Origin: Treponema sp. | GTDB taxonomy: Bacteria; Spirochaetota; Spirochaetia; Treponematales; Breznakiellaceae | DNA length: 60,643 nt | Assembly: GCA_031276295.1 (NCBI GenBank) | Contig: JAISNI010000001.1 | Coordinates: 1-60,643 of the forward strand | Direction: 5' to 3' | In this document: piece by piece, positions 35,510-43,804 of the stretch | How positions within the stretch are numbered: position 1 is the first letter of the stretch | Layout of the letters: each line of letters starts with the position of its first letter | Position numbers and translations under genes: made by a program | The notes under the pieces: model-generated | The model's input: only the letters and a program-made list of their open reading frames with translations | Told to the model about the DNA's origin: nothing | Databases searched by the model: none

Positions 35510-35931
35510 ACCGTCCCGTCCGAGACCGTGATAAGGCGTGCGCAGGATTCCTGTATCTCTATATCAACAAATATGGTAGTATCGGGCAGGCACTTTTCTA
35601 TACGTTCGCCCCACTCTATAACCGAAACACCGCTTCCATAGAGATAATCCTCCCCTCCCAGAGCGGTAAAATCATCCATGCCGGAAAGACGATAGGCGTC
35701 TATATGGTAAAGGGAAATGCTCCCTGTATATTCACAGATAATAGTGTAAGTTGGACTGGTAATTTCTTCGGTAATGCCGAGACTTTTTGCTATGCCCTTG
35801 ACAAGACAGGTTTTTCCGGCGCCTAACGCCCCCCTCAGCGCAACAACACTCCCCTGTCCAAGTTTTCTCCCCAGACGTTCTCCGAAAGCCCTTGTTTCAT
35901 CAGGGGAAGCGGAAACAATACGACTATTCAA
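35506..35931 (-). CDS. tsaE: TsaE, ATPase of tRNA t6A37 synthesis
   Basis: The product has 141 residues. Walker A is GALGAGKTCLVKGIAKSLG, followed by EITSPTYTIICEYTGSISLYHIDAYRLSG and GVSVIEWGERIEKCLP, all characteristic of TsaE (YjeE). It drives turnover of the TsaBD complex. Its ATG overlaps the stop of the 89-residue gene upstream by 8 bp. Confidence 0.94.
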   Translation of the reverse strand: MNSRIVSASPDETRAFGERLGRKLGQGSVVALRGALGAGKTCLVKGIAKSLGITEEITSPTYTIICEYTGSISLYHIDAYRLSGMDDFTALGGEDYLYGSGVSVIEWGERIEKCLPDTTIFVDIEIQESCARLITVSDGTV

Positions 35932-36193
35932 GGGGGAGCCCTCCGTCCCCGTCCAGGTTATCTATGTACTGTTTGATCTCATGTATTACCGGTATCAGCG
36001 GATAGTCAACAGCTTCAGCCAGTTTTACTATGATCGCCTTTTGGCCTGTCGGTTTGGTTTCTATAGAAAAATCAATTTTCCGTTCCGCAGTTTTTTTGTT
36101 CATCAATTCAAGAACAATAATACCTGAAAAAAGTCTGCGATAATAAATAGGAACATCCTTCCTGACTACATCTTTCAATCCAAGTACTTTCAT
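35924..36193 (-). CDS. conserved hypothetical protein upstream of tsaE
   Basis: The product has 89 residues and is soluble: MKVLGLKDVVRKDVPIYYRRLFSGIIVLELMNKKTAERKIDFSIETKPTGQ.., with an Asp/Gly-rich tail. I recognise no domain. It overlaps tsaE by 8 bp, so it is the first gene of the tsaE-tsaB-HD-GYP group. It has no Shine-Dalgarno; the promoter at 36202-36230 places the transcript start about 2 nt before the ATG, so the mRNA is probably leaderless. Confidence 0.7.
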   Translation of the reverse strand: MKVLGLKDVVRKDVPIYYRRLFSGIIVLELMNKKTAERKIDFSIETKPTGQKAIIVKLAEAVDYPLIPVIHEIKQYIDNLDGDGGLPLE

Positions 36194-36201
36194 GTTATTT
36201 T

Positions 36202-36230
36202 ATTATACCAATTATTATAAAAATTTTCAA
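36202..36230 (-). promoter_or_regulatory. sigma-70 promoter of the tsaE group
   Basis: TTGAAA (36230-36225), a 17-bp spacer and a perfect TATAAT (36207-36202) on the minus strand. Predicted start at about 36195, two bases before the ATG at 36193. Confidence 0.7.
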
Positions 36231-36365
36231 TCGCGTATACTCCTTAACCATTCAAAAGAAAGATAAAAACAAATCCGTCATCGCGGCGGTATCGGCTGTT
36301 GTAAATTTCAAATCTGTGAAACGGTTGTTGTAGATTCACGGCATCAGACCGGCAAACCGTTACGC

Positions 36366-37475
36366 TTAATCATCAACATAACCAAAAACAAGGGCGTTAA
36401 TGGCATTAAGGGCTTTCCGTGGAACCTTTAAGAATTTGATATGCAGAATGGTTCCTATTGCCCCGCTCCGGTTGGTTCTTAAAACCTGTCCCAGACACGA
36501 AATCAACAACTCTCCGGAATAATCAATATCAATTTTAAGCCGCGATCCGACCTGAATAGAAGCGCTTGTCTTTATTGAACAGCCTCCCAGGGAAATATCC
36601 TGGATGATACCGGTAAAACGCCGGCTATCCACCGTTAATTTCGGAGGTTTTTTCCCTTTCTGTTCCCCTACAAAAACAAAACGGAATACACAATTTATCG
36701 AAGATTGCTTCCTGCGGTACTTCCTTTGAGCCAAGGGCTTTGTCTTCTTTCCGTGAGCCAACTGCATACCTAGGCCGCGCGGGGTGTCTATAGGCCCAAG
36801 AATCCGGCTTTCAAACGAAAAACCCTGGCTTGTTTTTGTAAAAAAGGATAGATTCACCCGTGTGCCTTTGGGCATTTTGATCGGTGTTCCTAAAGCATTA
36901 GTCGGACATTCAACGATAACACAATCTCCCTTGGAACTCATAATCTTAACGGGATAACTTTCACGGGCGTTGGAAAGCACCGCCGTCATATTTTCCGTAA
37001 GCTGATGTGATGAAGGTATCGCGCCGATATTGGGATTGGCCTCTATCGTATTCCTTAAACTGAAAAGTAATGAAAGCCGCTGCTGCGCTTCTTCTTCCGT
37101 TGTGGCGTTTCTCTCTATCGTTCTATACGCCCGTTTAAAATGCTTATCCAGCAGGTTAGAGTTATTCAGGACCCGTTCCGGATCGGATACTCCGTCATTA
37201 CGGAAAACAAATTCCAGCAATCTTGTCTGATTACGATCCAGTCCGTATGCGGAGGCAATCCGGTGCAAAGTAAAACCGCTGAATTTTTTTGACGCAATCA
37301 TCGTTTTACTTTTACTTTTCCCCAAAGCGGTTGCAGCAACACGGCCCCGCGCGATATTGAAAATGAGCGTGGTAAGCAGGATCGCGCCAATCCCAATGAG
37401 GAGGACTATCGCCCCCCTCGGATCATCTTCTTTAAAGTAACCTAAAGTTTGCAGCGGGTATAAATTGCCTGTCAT
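36366..37475 (-). CDS. membrane-anchored PilZ (cyclic-di-GMP receptor) protein
   Basis: The product has 369 residues. One N-terminal membrane helix (GAIVLLIGIGAILLTTLIFNIA) is followed by a cytoplasmic region. The C-terminal PilZ domain has the RxxxR arm (QRKYRRKQSS, near 250) and DISLGGCSIKT, the (D/N)xSxxG motif, so cyclic-di-GMP binding is likely. It sits in a group with fliD upstream and an HD-GYP phosphodiesterase downstream, consistent with control of motility by cyclic-di-GMP. It overlaps the preceding gene by 4 bp (ATGA). Confidence 0.85.
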   Translation of the reverse strand: MTGNLYPLQTLGYFKEDDPRGAIVLLIGIGAILLTTLIFNIARGRVAATALGKSKSKTMIASKKFSGFTLHRIASAYGLDRNQTRLLEFVFRNDGVSDPERVLNNSNLLDKHFKRAYRTIERNATTEEEAQQRLSLLFSLRNTIEANPNIGAIPSSHQLTENMTAVLSNARESYPVKIMSSKGDCVIVECPTNALGTPIKMPKGTRVNLSFFTKTSQGFSFESRILGPIDTPRGLGMQLAHGKKTKPLAQRKYRRKQSSINCVFRFVFVGEQKGKKPPKLTVDSRRFTGIIQDISLGGCSIKTSASIQVGSRLKIDIDYSGELLISCLGQVLRTNRSGAIGTILHIKFLKVPRKALNAINALVFGYVDD

Positions 37476-38299
37476 ACCAACTCCTTAAGGGCGGAATACA
37501 GCTTAACCAGCCTGGGTGCAAGTTCATATTCCGCCAGATCTCCTACCAAAACCGAATCCTTGACTTGAAAGGCCGCTACCAGCTCTTTGAGGGCGGCGCC
37601 GAATTCATCGTTAAAATCCCGAAAAGAAAGAGCTTCAACCCTGATGTTCTCTACATTAAGTCCTTTGAATTTTAGGACATACAGTAATCTATAAATTTTC
37701 TCCATTCCGTGAGAAAAAATTTGAACCGTTTCCGATGCCCGTTCATCCTTTCCGGTTTGCATATCCAGCGGAAGATCCTGTAGCCGCACGGCAATACCGG
37801 ATACCAAAGCCTCCATATTGGAGAATTCCGCTTCCGGCGCCTGTAATTCCCTCAGACGCTCGTCAATAAGGGTAAGCAGGGCGGCCGTACCTGGTCCTTC
37901 CCCCGAAAGGCAAAGCCGGATAAGTTCAGATATGTCGGGAATATGATCCGACAGGAAACGCGCCGCCGCGCATCCCTCCCAATCAGCCTTTACCGTTTGC
38001 TTTTCATTAAAAACAGCGTTTTGATAGGAGTTTAAGGTATCGCGGGCGGTAAGGTAAGCCTGAACTGCAAGTTCCTGCCACGAAAGAACGTTTATATCCA
38101 GGGTGTTGATCCCGTCCAGCTTACGTGCGGAAAAGGATTCCAGCGCTTCCGCCCGTACCACCTCTCCGTCAACTTCCAGGCCGCTCAGAAAACAGCCCTG
38201 GTCATGCAGCCATAGTTCTATACCGGATACGGCTTCCCCCAGGTTTTCTTCCGTGTCAAATTTGATATCGGCCTTTACCCCGTTTATTGAAACATTCAT
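37472..38299 (-). CDS. conserved hypothetical protein between fliD and the PilZ gene
   Basis: The product has 275 residues, without signal peptide or membrane helix. It starts MNVSINGVKADIKFDTEENLGEAVSGIELWLHDQGCFLSGLEVDGEVV, a beta-rich N-terminal part, and continues as a mainly helical acidic protein. It follows fliD after 5 nt and overlaps the PilZ gene, so a flagellar or motility-linked role is likely by context. I recognise no family. Confidence 0.7.
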   Translation of the reverse strand: MNVSINGVKADIKFDTEENLGEAVSGIELWLHDQGCFLSGLEVDGEVVRAEALESFSARKLDGINTLDINVLSWQELAVQAYLTARDTLNSYQNAVFNEKQTVKADWEGCAAARFLSDHIPDISELIRLCLSGEGPGTAALLTLIDERLRELQAPEAEFSNMEALVSGIAVRLQDLPLDMQTGKDERASETVQIFSHGMEKIYRLLYVLKFKGLNVENIRVEALSFRDFNDEFGAALKELVAAFQVKDSVLVGDLAEYELAPRLVKLYSALKELV

Positions 38300-38304
38300 A
38301 AAAC

Positions 38305-40350
38305 TTACCTGTTGTTATTATTTTGTCGGACAAACTGATCCAGGGATGTAGACATTTGATCCATACGGTTGTAGACGCCTTCCATCTGGCTATACTGTTT
38401 TTTCAGCGCCGCTTCCTTGGCGGCCAACTGCCTGTCCAGGGTATCAATACGCTGCTTCTCCTGATTGACCCGGGCATCGGCCGTATCGGTTTTCAGGGTG
38501 ATAAAGCCGCCGGTTTCAACGTAAGGCTTGGTAACAGCCTCGATGGAATAGGCAATGCCCGAATCAACAATAAGATCGCCGTTTGTGTCGTACCCGAAGA
38601 GCTGCTGTATAAACGGCATCTTCGTTTGCAGCGCCCCGTCCAGGGCTTTTTCGTCGATCTCAAGATAACCGCGCAGCCGGGACGGATCGTAGCCCGCCGT
38701 ACCGCCTGTACGCCGCATGTCCGTTCCTATGCCGATTTGCGCCAATAAGGTAAGGTCCTGTTCCGCGGAAGTAGGGTAGGGTGATGTTACTATCCTCTGA
38801 AGGCTTGTCTTGAATTGGTTGAGGAGAGAATCCCCTGAGAAGACCCCCATGCGTTTGCGGAGCGACTCCTGTTCTTCTTCGCTCAGGTAGCTCAGTTCTT
38901 CTATAATCCGTTCGTCATTACGGGTTACCGTATTAAGTTCCGCTACAAGCCGGTTATAATTACCCACCAGGGATATAAGCGCTTCCTTGACCGCTTCCCG
39001 GTCGGGTTCAACCCCGATTTGAACCGGCTTCTCTGAAGGAGCTTTGGCGGTAATAGTTACCCCCGGAATAAGATCGTCGATAGTGTTACGTTCCCTCGTT
39101 ACCTCTATCCCGTCCATTGATATGAGGGCATTCTGGGCCCTGGAAACGGGATTACGCGGGGCAAGCCCTCCCAGCGCGTCGGGATCAAAAACATGTATGT
39201 TTCTGATAGAAATATCCCTGTGGGTATTATCATTGATGAATTCAATTGAAACGACCGTTTTATTTGCGGCAAGGCCCGCAAGGTGCAGTTCTTCTGTTCT
39301 AAAATCACCGGTGTCGGCAACATCCGGCAGACGGGCGCGTGTACCGTCGGAAAAATTGAGAAACAACACCCCCGCATTATCCACACGCTCCGGCGGCTCC
39401 GGCGGCGTCCACGCGGGCAGAGGCACGAGGAAGGGATCGTTGTCGACGGTTACTCCGCCGTATGAAGCGGACCCTGCAGGAGGAATGGACGGTCCGGGCG
39501 GCGGCTGCGGGGTTGCTATAATCTGCGGAAGCACTACCGATTTTGTTTCATACTTTAATATCAAAGCCTGCTCGGAGGTAATAGGCGGAACAACGGGGAT
39601 GGCCGCCTTGCCCCCGGCCTTAACCTCAAGCACACCGTCCTGTACCGTTACAAAGGCCTGGCCGCCACCTTCACCGGAAACAGAACCGCTTTGAATCTGC
39701 TGCGCCTTCAGGTCTATATTCTTCCGCGAGTCGTTTATCCGTTCCATCATGCCGGTTTTTATAGCCAGCGCCTCCGCAGCTTCGGAAGGGATGAGTTTGT
39801 ACGCCTCGCCGGTTACAAGGGACTCGATGAGGAGGGATTTTGTTCCCGGTTTGACGGTAATCAGGCTTGCCTTTATTTTATCCTTGGCGCGCCGGTTGAG
39901 CGTATCGGTAAATTCCCTCAGGGAACCGCCCCTGAAATTAAAGGATAGTTCATCTTCTCCAAGAGAGAATTTATAAATTCCGGCCTCAATCTTATAAGAA
40001 TCTTCCAACGGATCGGATAAGAACCTATCTGCCTGAGCGATCTGTTTTACGATAAAAGACCGTTCCTGTTCAACCGCGTCCCGTGTTGCAGTCCCGGTAA
40101 TAACCGAATCGTCTTTTGAAATAACGAGCCTGTCGTTGAAGGGATTCTGAAATGAATAGAGAAGCCTCGCGCTTTCCCGCAGGAGGCTCATACGGCGACC
40201 CAGATCCTGCCAATAGGTTTTTTCGGATTGCAGCCGTTCAATGTTTTTTTCGACACGGTCTTTGGGAATCCGTTCAATCTTCATCAGGTCTTCAACGAGT
40301 TTCTCCGTATCAAACCGGCTTTTTATACCCGGAACATACACATCGGACAT
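38305..40350 (-). CDS. fliD: flagellar filament capping protein
   Basis: The product has 681 residues. The N-terminus (MSDVYVPGIKSRFDTEKLVEDLMKIERIPKDRVEKNIERLQ) and the C-terminal coiled region (KQRIDTLDRQLAAKEAALKKQYSQMEGVYNRMDQMSTSLDQF) are typical FliD ends. A Pro-rich insert (TPQPPPGPSIPPAGSASYGG) lies near residues 282-300. FliD caps the filament and helps flagellin fold. There is little Shine-Dalgarno; the promoter at 40414-40442 gives a leader of about 55 nt that begins with a hairpin. Confidence 0.93.
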   Translation of the reverse strand: MSDVYVPGIKSRFDTEKLVEDLMKIERIPKDRVEKNIERLQSEKTYWQDLGRRMSLLRESARLLYSFQNPFNDRLVISKDDSVITGTATRDAVEQERSFIVKQIAQADRFLSDPLEDSYKIEAGIYKFSLGEDELSFNFRGGSLREFTDTLNRRAKDKIKASLITVKPGTKSLLIESLVTGEAYKLIPSEAAEALAIKTGMMERINDSRKNIDLKAQQIQSGSVSGEGGGQAFVTVQDGVLEVKAGGKAAIPVVPPITSEQALILKYETKSVVLPQIIATPQPPPGPSIPPAGSASYGGVTVDNDPFLVPLPAWTPPEPPERVDNAGVLFLNFSDGTRARLPDVADTGDFRTEELHLAGLAANKTVVSIEFINDNTHRDISIRNIHVFDPDALGGLAPRNPVSRAQNALISMDGIEVTRERNTIDDLIPGVTITAKAPSEKPVQIGVEPDREAVKEALISLVGNYNRLVAELNTVTRNDERIIEELSYLSEEEQESLRKRMGVFSGDSLLNQFKTSLQRIVTSPYPTSAEQDLTLLAQIGIGTDMRRTGGTAGYDPSRLRGYLEIDEKALDGALQTKMPFIQQLFGYDTNGDLIVDSGIAYSIEAVTKPYVETGGFITLKTDTADARVNQEKQRIDTLDRQLAAKEAALKKQYSQMEGVYNRMDQMSTSLDQFVRQNNNNR

Positions 40351-40379
40351 AGTTGGTTTTCTCTACAAAAAGAACTAAA

Positions 40380-40413
40380 GAGAATCTTTAATAAAGATAT
40401 TTTAAAGATTCTC
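40380..40413. repeat. 12-bp inverted repeat at the 5' end of the fliD transcript
   Basis: GAGAATCTTTAA pairs with TTAAAGATTCTC around a 10-nt loop. It begins immediately downstream of the fliD -10 box (40414-40419, minus strand), so the fliD mRNA would start with or inside this hairpin. Confidence 0.65.
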
Positions 40414-40442
40414 ATTATAAAAAATTAAGGGCATCCTGCCAA
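40414..40442 (-). promoter_or_regulatory. sigma-70 promoter of fliD
   Basis: TTGGCA (40442-40437), a 17-bp spacer and a perfect TATAAT (40419-40414) on the minus strand. Predicted start near 40407. Confidence 0.65.
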
Positions 40443-40474
40443 TCGCTACTTCGATATTACTTTGAAAACGATAG

Positions 40475-40504
40475 GGAACGATTCCCCTAACCTGAAATCG
40501 TTCC
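40475..40504 (-). terminator. hairpin after flaG
   Basis: GGAACGATT and AATCGTTCC form a 9-bp stem 8 nt after the flaG stop on the minus strand, followed by CTATCGTTTTC, a weak T-rich tail. A terminator or 3'-end hairpin of flaG; bases 40441-40470 then lead into the fliD promoter. Confidence 0.5.
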
Positions 40505-40511
40505 GCGTTTG

Positions 40512-40898
40512 TTATACATCTTCGTCAAATAGAAAGCCGACCGTTTCCCCTCTCCTTCTGTTAAGCCGCTGTAATTCTTCAGGCGGTAACACCTTGATCA
40601 CTTTATCGGTTTCGCCGTCAATTACCTTGACAGTAACCTCATGAGATTGGTGATCGACAATAAATTTTAGCCGTTTGTTAAAATTTTGGTTGATTTGTAC
40701 GGAATCATTGCGAATGGAATGTAAAGATAGGGCTTCATCTTCCGGCGTTTCCTGATTTCCCGGTAAGAAAGTGGTAAATTGCTCTAAGATAGCGGATTTT
40801 TCCTCGGCGGCCTGAACAAGTTCCCTACGCTTATGCTGTAGTTTTATCCCGTTTCCATTAGGAATTGAATTCCCCACAAGCGCTGCCTGCATATCCAT
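40512..40898 (-). CDS. flaG: FlaG family flagellar protein
   Basis: The start is ATG 40898 (MDMQAALVGNSIPNGNG) with AGGAGG 6 nt upstream; the longer frame to 40943 is rejected. The product has 128 residues. The C-terminal half reads NKRLKFIVDHQSHEVTVKVIDGETDKVIKVLPPEELQRL, the conserved FlaG block (VRVIDxxTxEVIRQIPPE-like). FlaG proteins influence filament length. It lies between flaB and fliD, as expected. Confidence 0.88.
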   Translation of the reverse strand: MDMQAALVGNSIPNGNGIKLQHKRRELVQAAEEKSAILEQFTTFLPGNQETPEDEALSLHSIRNDSVQINQNFNKRLKFIVDHQSHEVTVKVIDGETDKVIKVLPPEELQRLNRRRGETVGFLFDEDV

Positions 40899-41003
40899 GG
40901 GGTACCTCCTGAATGCCGTAATTTTAATAGATAGAGGCTCCACAAATAAAAATTCGTAGATGTTTCTATACGCAAATCCCTCTCAAATACTGCACACTTA
41001 AAA

Positions 41004-41032
41004 ATTATACCACTCTTAAAACTATTATTAAA
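41004..41032 (-). promoter_or_regulatory. sigma-70 promoter of flaG
   Basis: TTTAAT (41032-41027), a 17-bp spacer and TATAAT (41009-41004) on the minus strand. The -35 region lies inside the right arm of a 15-16-bp inverted repeat whose left arm (40912-40927) is next to the flaG Shine-Dalgarno. Confidence 0.45.
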
Positions 41033-41043
41033 ATACGGCATTT

Positions 41044-41081
41044 CTAGCAGCCTGTTGCGCTTAAGCGCAACAGGCTGCTAG
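41044..41081. repeat. 38-bp perfect palindrome (minimal TAGCAG..TGTTGC element)
   Basis: CTAGCAGCCTGTTGCGCTT is followed directly by its exact complement, with no interior. The arm equals the ends of the full element at 9437-9579, so this looks like two terminal repeats joined back to back. It lies between the flaG promoter and the flagellin terminator. Confidence 0.75.
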
Positions 41082-41153
41082 GCCCCGCCCAATGCGGGAC
41101 CTTCAGATATAAAATATATACGTCTTTCCGTAAAAAAACGGAAATTTACAATC

Positions 41154-41188
41154 AAAAAAAGGGCGGGGGAAGGCGCGACCCCCCGCCC
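41154..41188 (-). terminator. rho-independent terminator of the first flagellin gene
   Basis: On the minus strand, GGGCGGGGG pairs with CCCCCGCCC around a short GC-rich loop, followed by TTTTTTT. It lies about 80 nt after the flagellin stop. The strong stem suits a highly expressed gene. Confidence 0.85.
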
Positions 41189-41268
41189 ACAGGCTGTCCG
41201 GTATTTCCGGATTTCAAAAGACGACGTCCAGAGGTCTCTTGATAAGCCTAAAAGATAAAGATCAACGG

Positions 41269-42117
41269 TTAACCGAGAATCTGCAGTACGGACTGAGTCT
41301 GTACGTTAGCCTGGGCTAATAGAGCGCTTCCCGCCTGGGACAGTATCTGATCTTTGGTATAGGTAACCATCTGAGAAGCCATATCCAGATCCCTAATCCG
41401 GGATTCAGAAGCCTGGAGGTTTTCTGCCGCAATGGCAACCCCTTCAGCAGCGGTTTCAAAGCGATTCTGATACGCGCCAAGATCGGCCCTTTGTTTGGAA
41501 ACAACCTGTAAAGCGGAATCAAGGGTTGCGATTGCCGCATTTGCATTTTCAGCGGAATCAAGCTGGATTATTCCCTCTTCGCCCTGAGCATTCTGCAAAC
41601 CAAGCGCCTCTGCGGTCATGCTTTCAATATAAACCTGTTCATTCTGGTCCATATTGGCGCCGACCTGGAAGAGCATTGCCTGCTCTCCTTCCCGTGCAAA
41701 AGTCCCCTGCAGCAGATTCATGCCGTTAAACTGGGCATGGCTTGCAATACGGTTGACTTCGTCAACAAGCTGGGAAACCTCAACCTGGATCTGCATACGA
41801 TCTTCGGCCGTGTAGATACCGTTCGCCGACTGCACTGCAAGTTCCCGGATACGATGTAAAATATCCTGACTCTCCTGAAGATAACCTTCGGTCGTCTGAA
41901 TAAAGGAAACACCGTTCTGAATATTGCGTTCAGCCTGATTTAACCCGCGAATTTGGCTTCTCATTTTTTCAGAAACCGCAAGCCCGGAAGCATCGTCTGC
42001 CGCACGGTTAATACGAAGCCCTGAAGAAAGCTTCTCAATGCTTTTTGCCACATCACCCTGGGAAAGGCCCAGTTGACGGTTGGCATATGAAGCACTCATG
42101 TTGTGATTAATTATCAT
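41269..42117 (-). CDS. flaB: flagellin, FlaB-type core filament protein (copy 1)
   Basis: The start is ATG 42117 ([17 protein letters not shown]) with AAGGAGG upstream; a longer frame to 42363 is rejected. The product has 282 residues. Both conserved ends are present: [40 protein letters not shown] at the N-terminus and [44 protein letters not shown] at the C-terminus. The variable centre is short, as in spirochaete FlaB proteins, which assemble in the periplasm. The leader carries a candidate CsrA hairpin at 42143. Confidence 0.95.
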   Translation of the reverse strand: MIINHNMSASYANRQLGLSQGDVAKSIEKLSSGLRINRAADDASGLAVSEKMRSQIRGLNQAERNIQNGVSFIQTTEGYLQESQDILHRIRELAVQSANGIYTAEDRMQIQVEVSQLVDEVNRIASHAQFNGMNLLQGTFAREGEQAMLFQVGANMDQNEQVYIESMTAEALGLQNAQGEEGIIQLDSAENANAAIATLDSALQVVSKQRADLGAYQNRFETAAEGVAIAAENLQASESRIRDLDMASQMVTYTKDQILSQAGSALLAQANVQTQSVLQILG

Positions 42118-42122
42118 ATAAC

Positions 42123-42158
42123 CCTCCTTGCGTTGGTTACTCCGGCTATCCATAGCCG
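42123..42158 (-). promoter_or_regulatory. candidate CsrA-binding leader of flagellin copy 1
   Basis: On the minus strand, CGGCT and AGCCG enclose the hexaloop ATGGAT (hairpin 42158-42143). Thirteen nt downstream is the Shine-Dalgarno AAGGAGG (42129-42123). GGA in a hexaloop plus a GGA in the Shine-Dalgarno is the classic two-site CsrA arrangement. Confidence 0.6.
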
Positions 42159-42559
42159 AAGCCGCGCCGTACTTGGCGACAGGGAGAAGGTTCGCGCCGC
42201 TCCTCCTCGCCGCCTTATTCGGAACGAATGGATCATCAATAATCGTTAGCGGTACATTACTACCACGGACATTAATAATCCATCCGATCCCTCGTGTCCG
42301 GCAGATCAACCGCCTCAAACACGGCGTGTTTCCGATGTTTCTACCGAAAACACCTGTACGCACCTCTTATCACAGAGCCAACCTTTCAGCGCCCCGTGAT
42401 AAAAGCCGTACCAACAAAGGGTTTTTTTCAAAGAACACGTCTTACAATTAAAATATACTCTATTTCAACTGTAATTCATTTAAACTATACCACTATATCA
42501 TACAATAGTCTAGCGGTTTATTCAATAAAATTCATATCAAAAATACCGCATTACTTGAG
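42159..42559. other. long leader or intergenic region upstream of flagellin copy 1
   Basis: About 400 bp without a gene between the two flagellin genes. The two plus-strand open frames here do not look like protein. I find no convincing sigma-28 or sigma-70 promoter for copy 1, so its start site is unresolved; the region becomes AT-rich around 42430-42540. Confidence 0.4.
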
Positions 42560-42590
42560 GCCGTTTCAAAACATCAAATTTTGAAACGGC
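42560..42590. repeat. GCCGTTTCAAAA hairpin repeat, second copy
   Basis: GCCGTTTCAAAA and its exact complement enclose a 7-nt loop. The stem is the same as at 17810-17839. A further GAGCCGGTT/AACCGGCTC hairpin lies at about 42630-42682. Both lie downstream of flagellin copy 2, so either may act as its 3' end. Confidence 0.6.
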
Positions 42591-42723
42591 AATTTTACCT
42601 TAAAAAACAAACATTCGGCCGCTTTTTCCAAGAGCCGGTTCCATCAGCGGTATATCTTCCCGCTGAATTTTGAAACCGGCTCATGCACACCACCCGTAAA
42701 ATCCCGCCTTCTAAAATAGTAGA

Positions 42724-43584
42724 TTATTGGAGGAGCTGCAATACCGCCAAGGTTTTTTGATTAGCTTGAGCCAGAAGGGCGGTTCCCGATTGGATGAGTA
42801 TCTGATCCCTGACATACGACACCATCTGGGTAGCCATATTGGTATCCCTAATCCGCGATTCGGCGGCCTGAAGGTTTTCGGCGCTGATGTCAATACCTGC
42901 AACGGCTGTTTCAAGCCTATTCTGATATGCGCCGAGATCGGCCCGCTGCTTGTTGATGCGTTTGATCGCCTCGTCCAGCGTTCCAATAACGCTGTTAGCT
43001 TCCTCAGAGGTTTCCAGGGATATGAACGCCCCCGTACCGCCGTCCCTGATTCCCAAACCAAGGGAAGTCATCGTGCCGATAAACACCTGCTCGCGTTGAT
43101 CCATATTTGCGCCTATGTGGAACCACATGGAAGCGGTGATCGCATTCCCGCCGTCAGAACGGGCGAAACGGCCGGTAAGCATATTCATCCCGTTGAATTG
43201 GGCATGGCTTGCAATACGATCAATTTCATCTACCAGTTGGGAAACTTCAACCTGGATCTGCATACGATCTTCAGCAGTGTAAATGCCGTTTGCAGACTGT
43301 ACCGCAAGTTCACGGAGCCGGTGCAGAATATCCTGGCTTTCCTGGAGGTAACCCTCGGTGGCCTGAATAAAGGAAATACCGTTGGCGGCATTGGCGGAAG
43401 CCTGATTCAGACCCCGAATCTGACTCCTCATTTTTTCAGATACCGCCAAACCGGAAGCATCATCCCCTGCACGGTTGATGCGAAGCCCTGAAGAGAGCTT
43501 CTCTATCGATTTAGAAATACGACCTTCATTGACGTTGAGCAACCTGTCGGCGAACATGGCGCTCAAATTATGGTTGATGATCAC
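42724..43584 (-). CDS. flaB: flagellin, FlaB-type core filament protein (copy 2)
   Basis: The start is GTG 43584 ([17 protein letters not shown]) with AAGGAGG 5 nt upstream; a longer frame to 43617 is rejected. The product has 286 residues, with the conserved N-terminal ([36 protein letters not shown]) and C-terminal ([44 protein letters not shown]) flagellin helices. It differs from copy 1 mainly in the central region. A sigma-28 promoter lies at 43730-43757 and a CsrA-type hairpin at 43609-43628. Confidence 0.95.
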   Translation of the reverse strand: MIINHNLSAMFADRLLNVNEGRISKSIEKLSSGLRINRAGDDASGLAVSEKMRSQIRGLNQASANAANGISFIQATEGYLQESQDILHRLRELAVQSANGIYTAEDRMQIQVEVSQLVDEIDRIASHAQFNGMNMLTGRFARSDGGNAITASMWFHIGANMDQREQVFIGTMTSLGLGIRDGGTGAFISLETSEEANSVIGTLDEAIKRINKQRADLGAYQNRLETAVAGIDISAENLQAAESRIRDTNMATQMVSYVRDQILIQSGTALLAQANQKTLAVLQLLQ

Positions 43585-43589
43585 ATCAT

Positions 43590-43628
43590 CCTCCTTGAAA
43601 TAGTTCTCCGAAAGCATCCGTGCTTTCG
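43590..43628 (-). promoter_or_regulatory. candidate CsrA-binding leader of flagellin copy 2
   Basis: On the minus strand, CGAAAGC and GCTTTCG enclose the hexaloop ACGGAT (hairpin 43628-43609). Twelve nt downstream is AAGGAGG (43596-43590). Structure and spacing match the leader of copy 1 although the stem sequences differ completely. Confidence 0.65.
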
Positions 43629-43729
43629 TTTTTTCTAAAGTTCTTTTTTTTTAAACCGAAATTCAGAGTAAGGAAAGAAGACCTTTGGATACTCCCTTCG
43701 GCACACTCTTTATAAAAGAACTTGTATTT

Positions 43730-43757
43730 ATATCGGCATTTGCCGCCCGGAACTTGA
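43730..43757 (-). promoter_or_regulatory. sigma-28 (FliA) promoter of flagellin copy 2
   Basis: On the minus strand, TCAAGTTC (43757-43750), 12 bp, then GCCGATAT (43737-43730), close to the consensus TAAAGTTT..GCCGATAA. Predicted start near 43720, leader about 136 nt. Confidence 0.7.
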
Positions 43758-43804
43758 GCGTTTTCCGTAAAAATTAATGATTATTCTTTCAGCCCGCGCG
43801 GGTT

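Noticed and set aside
42128-42584. Open frames in the leader of flagellin copy 1
   Set aside because: No protein-like composition or Shine-Dalgarno; the region is better read as leader and spacer.
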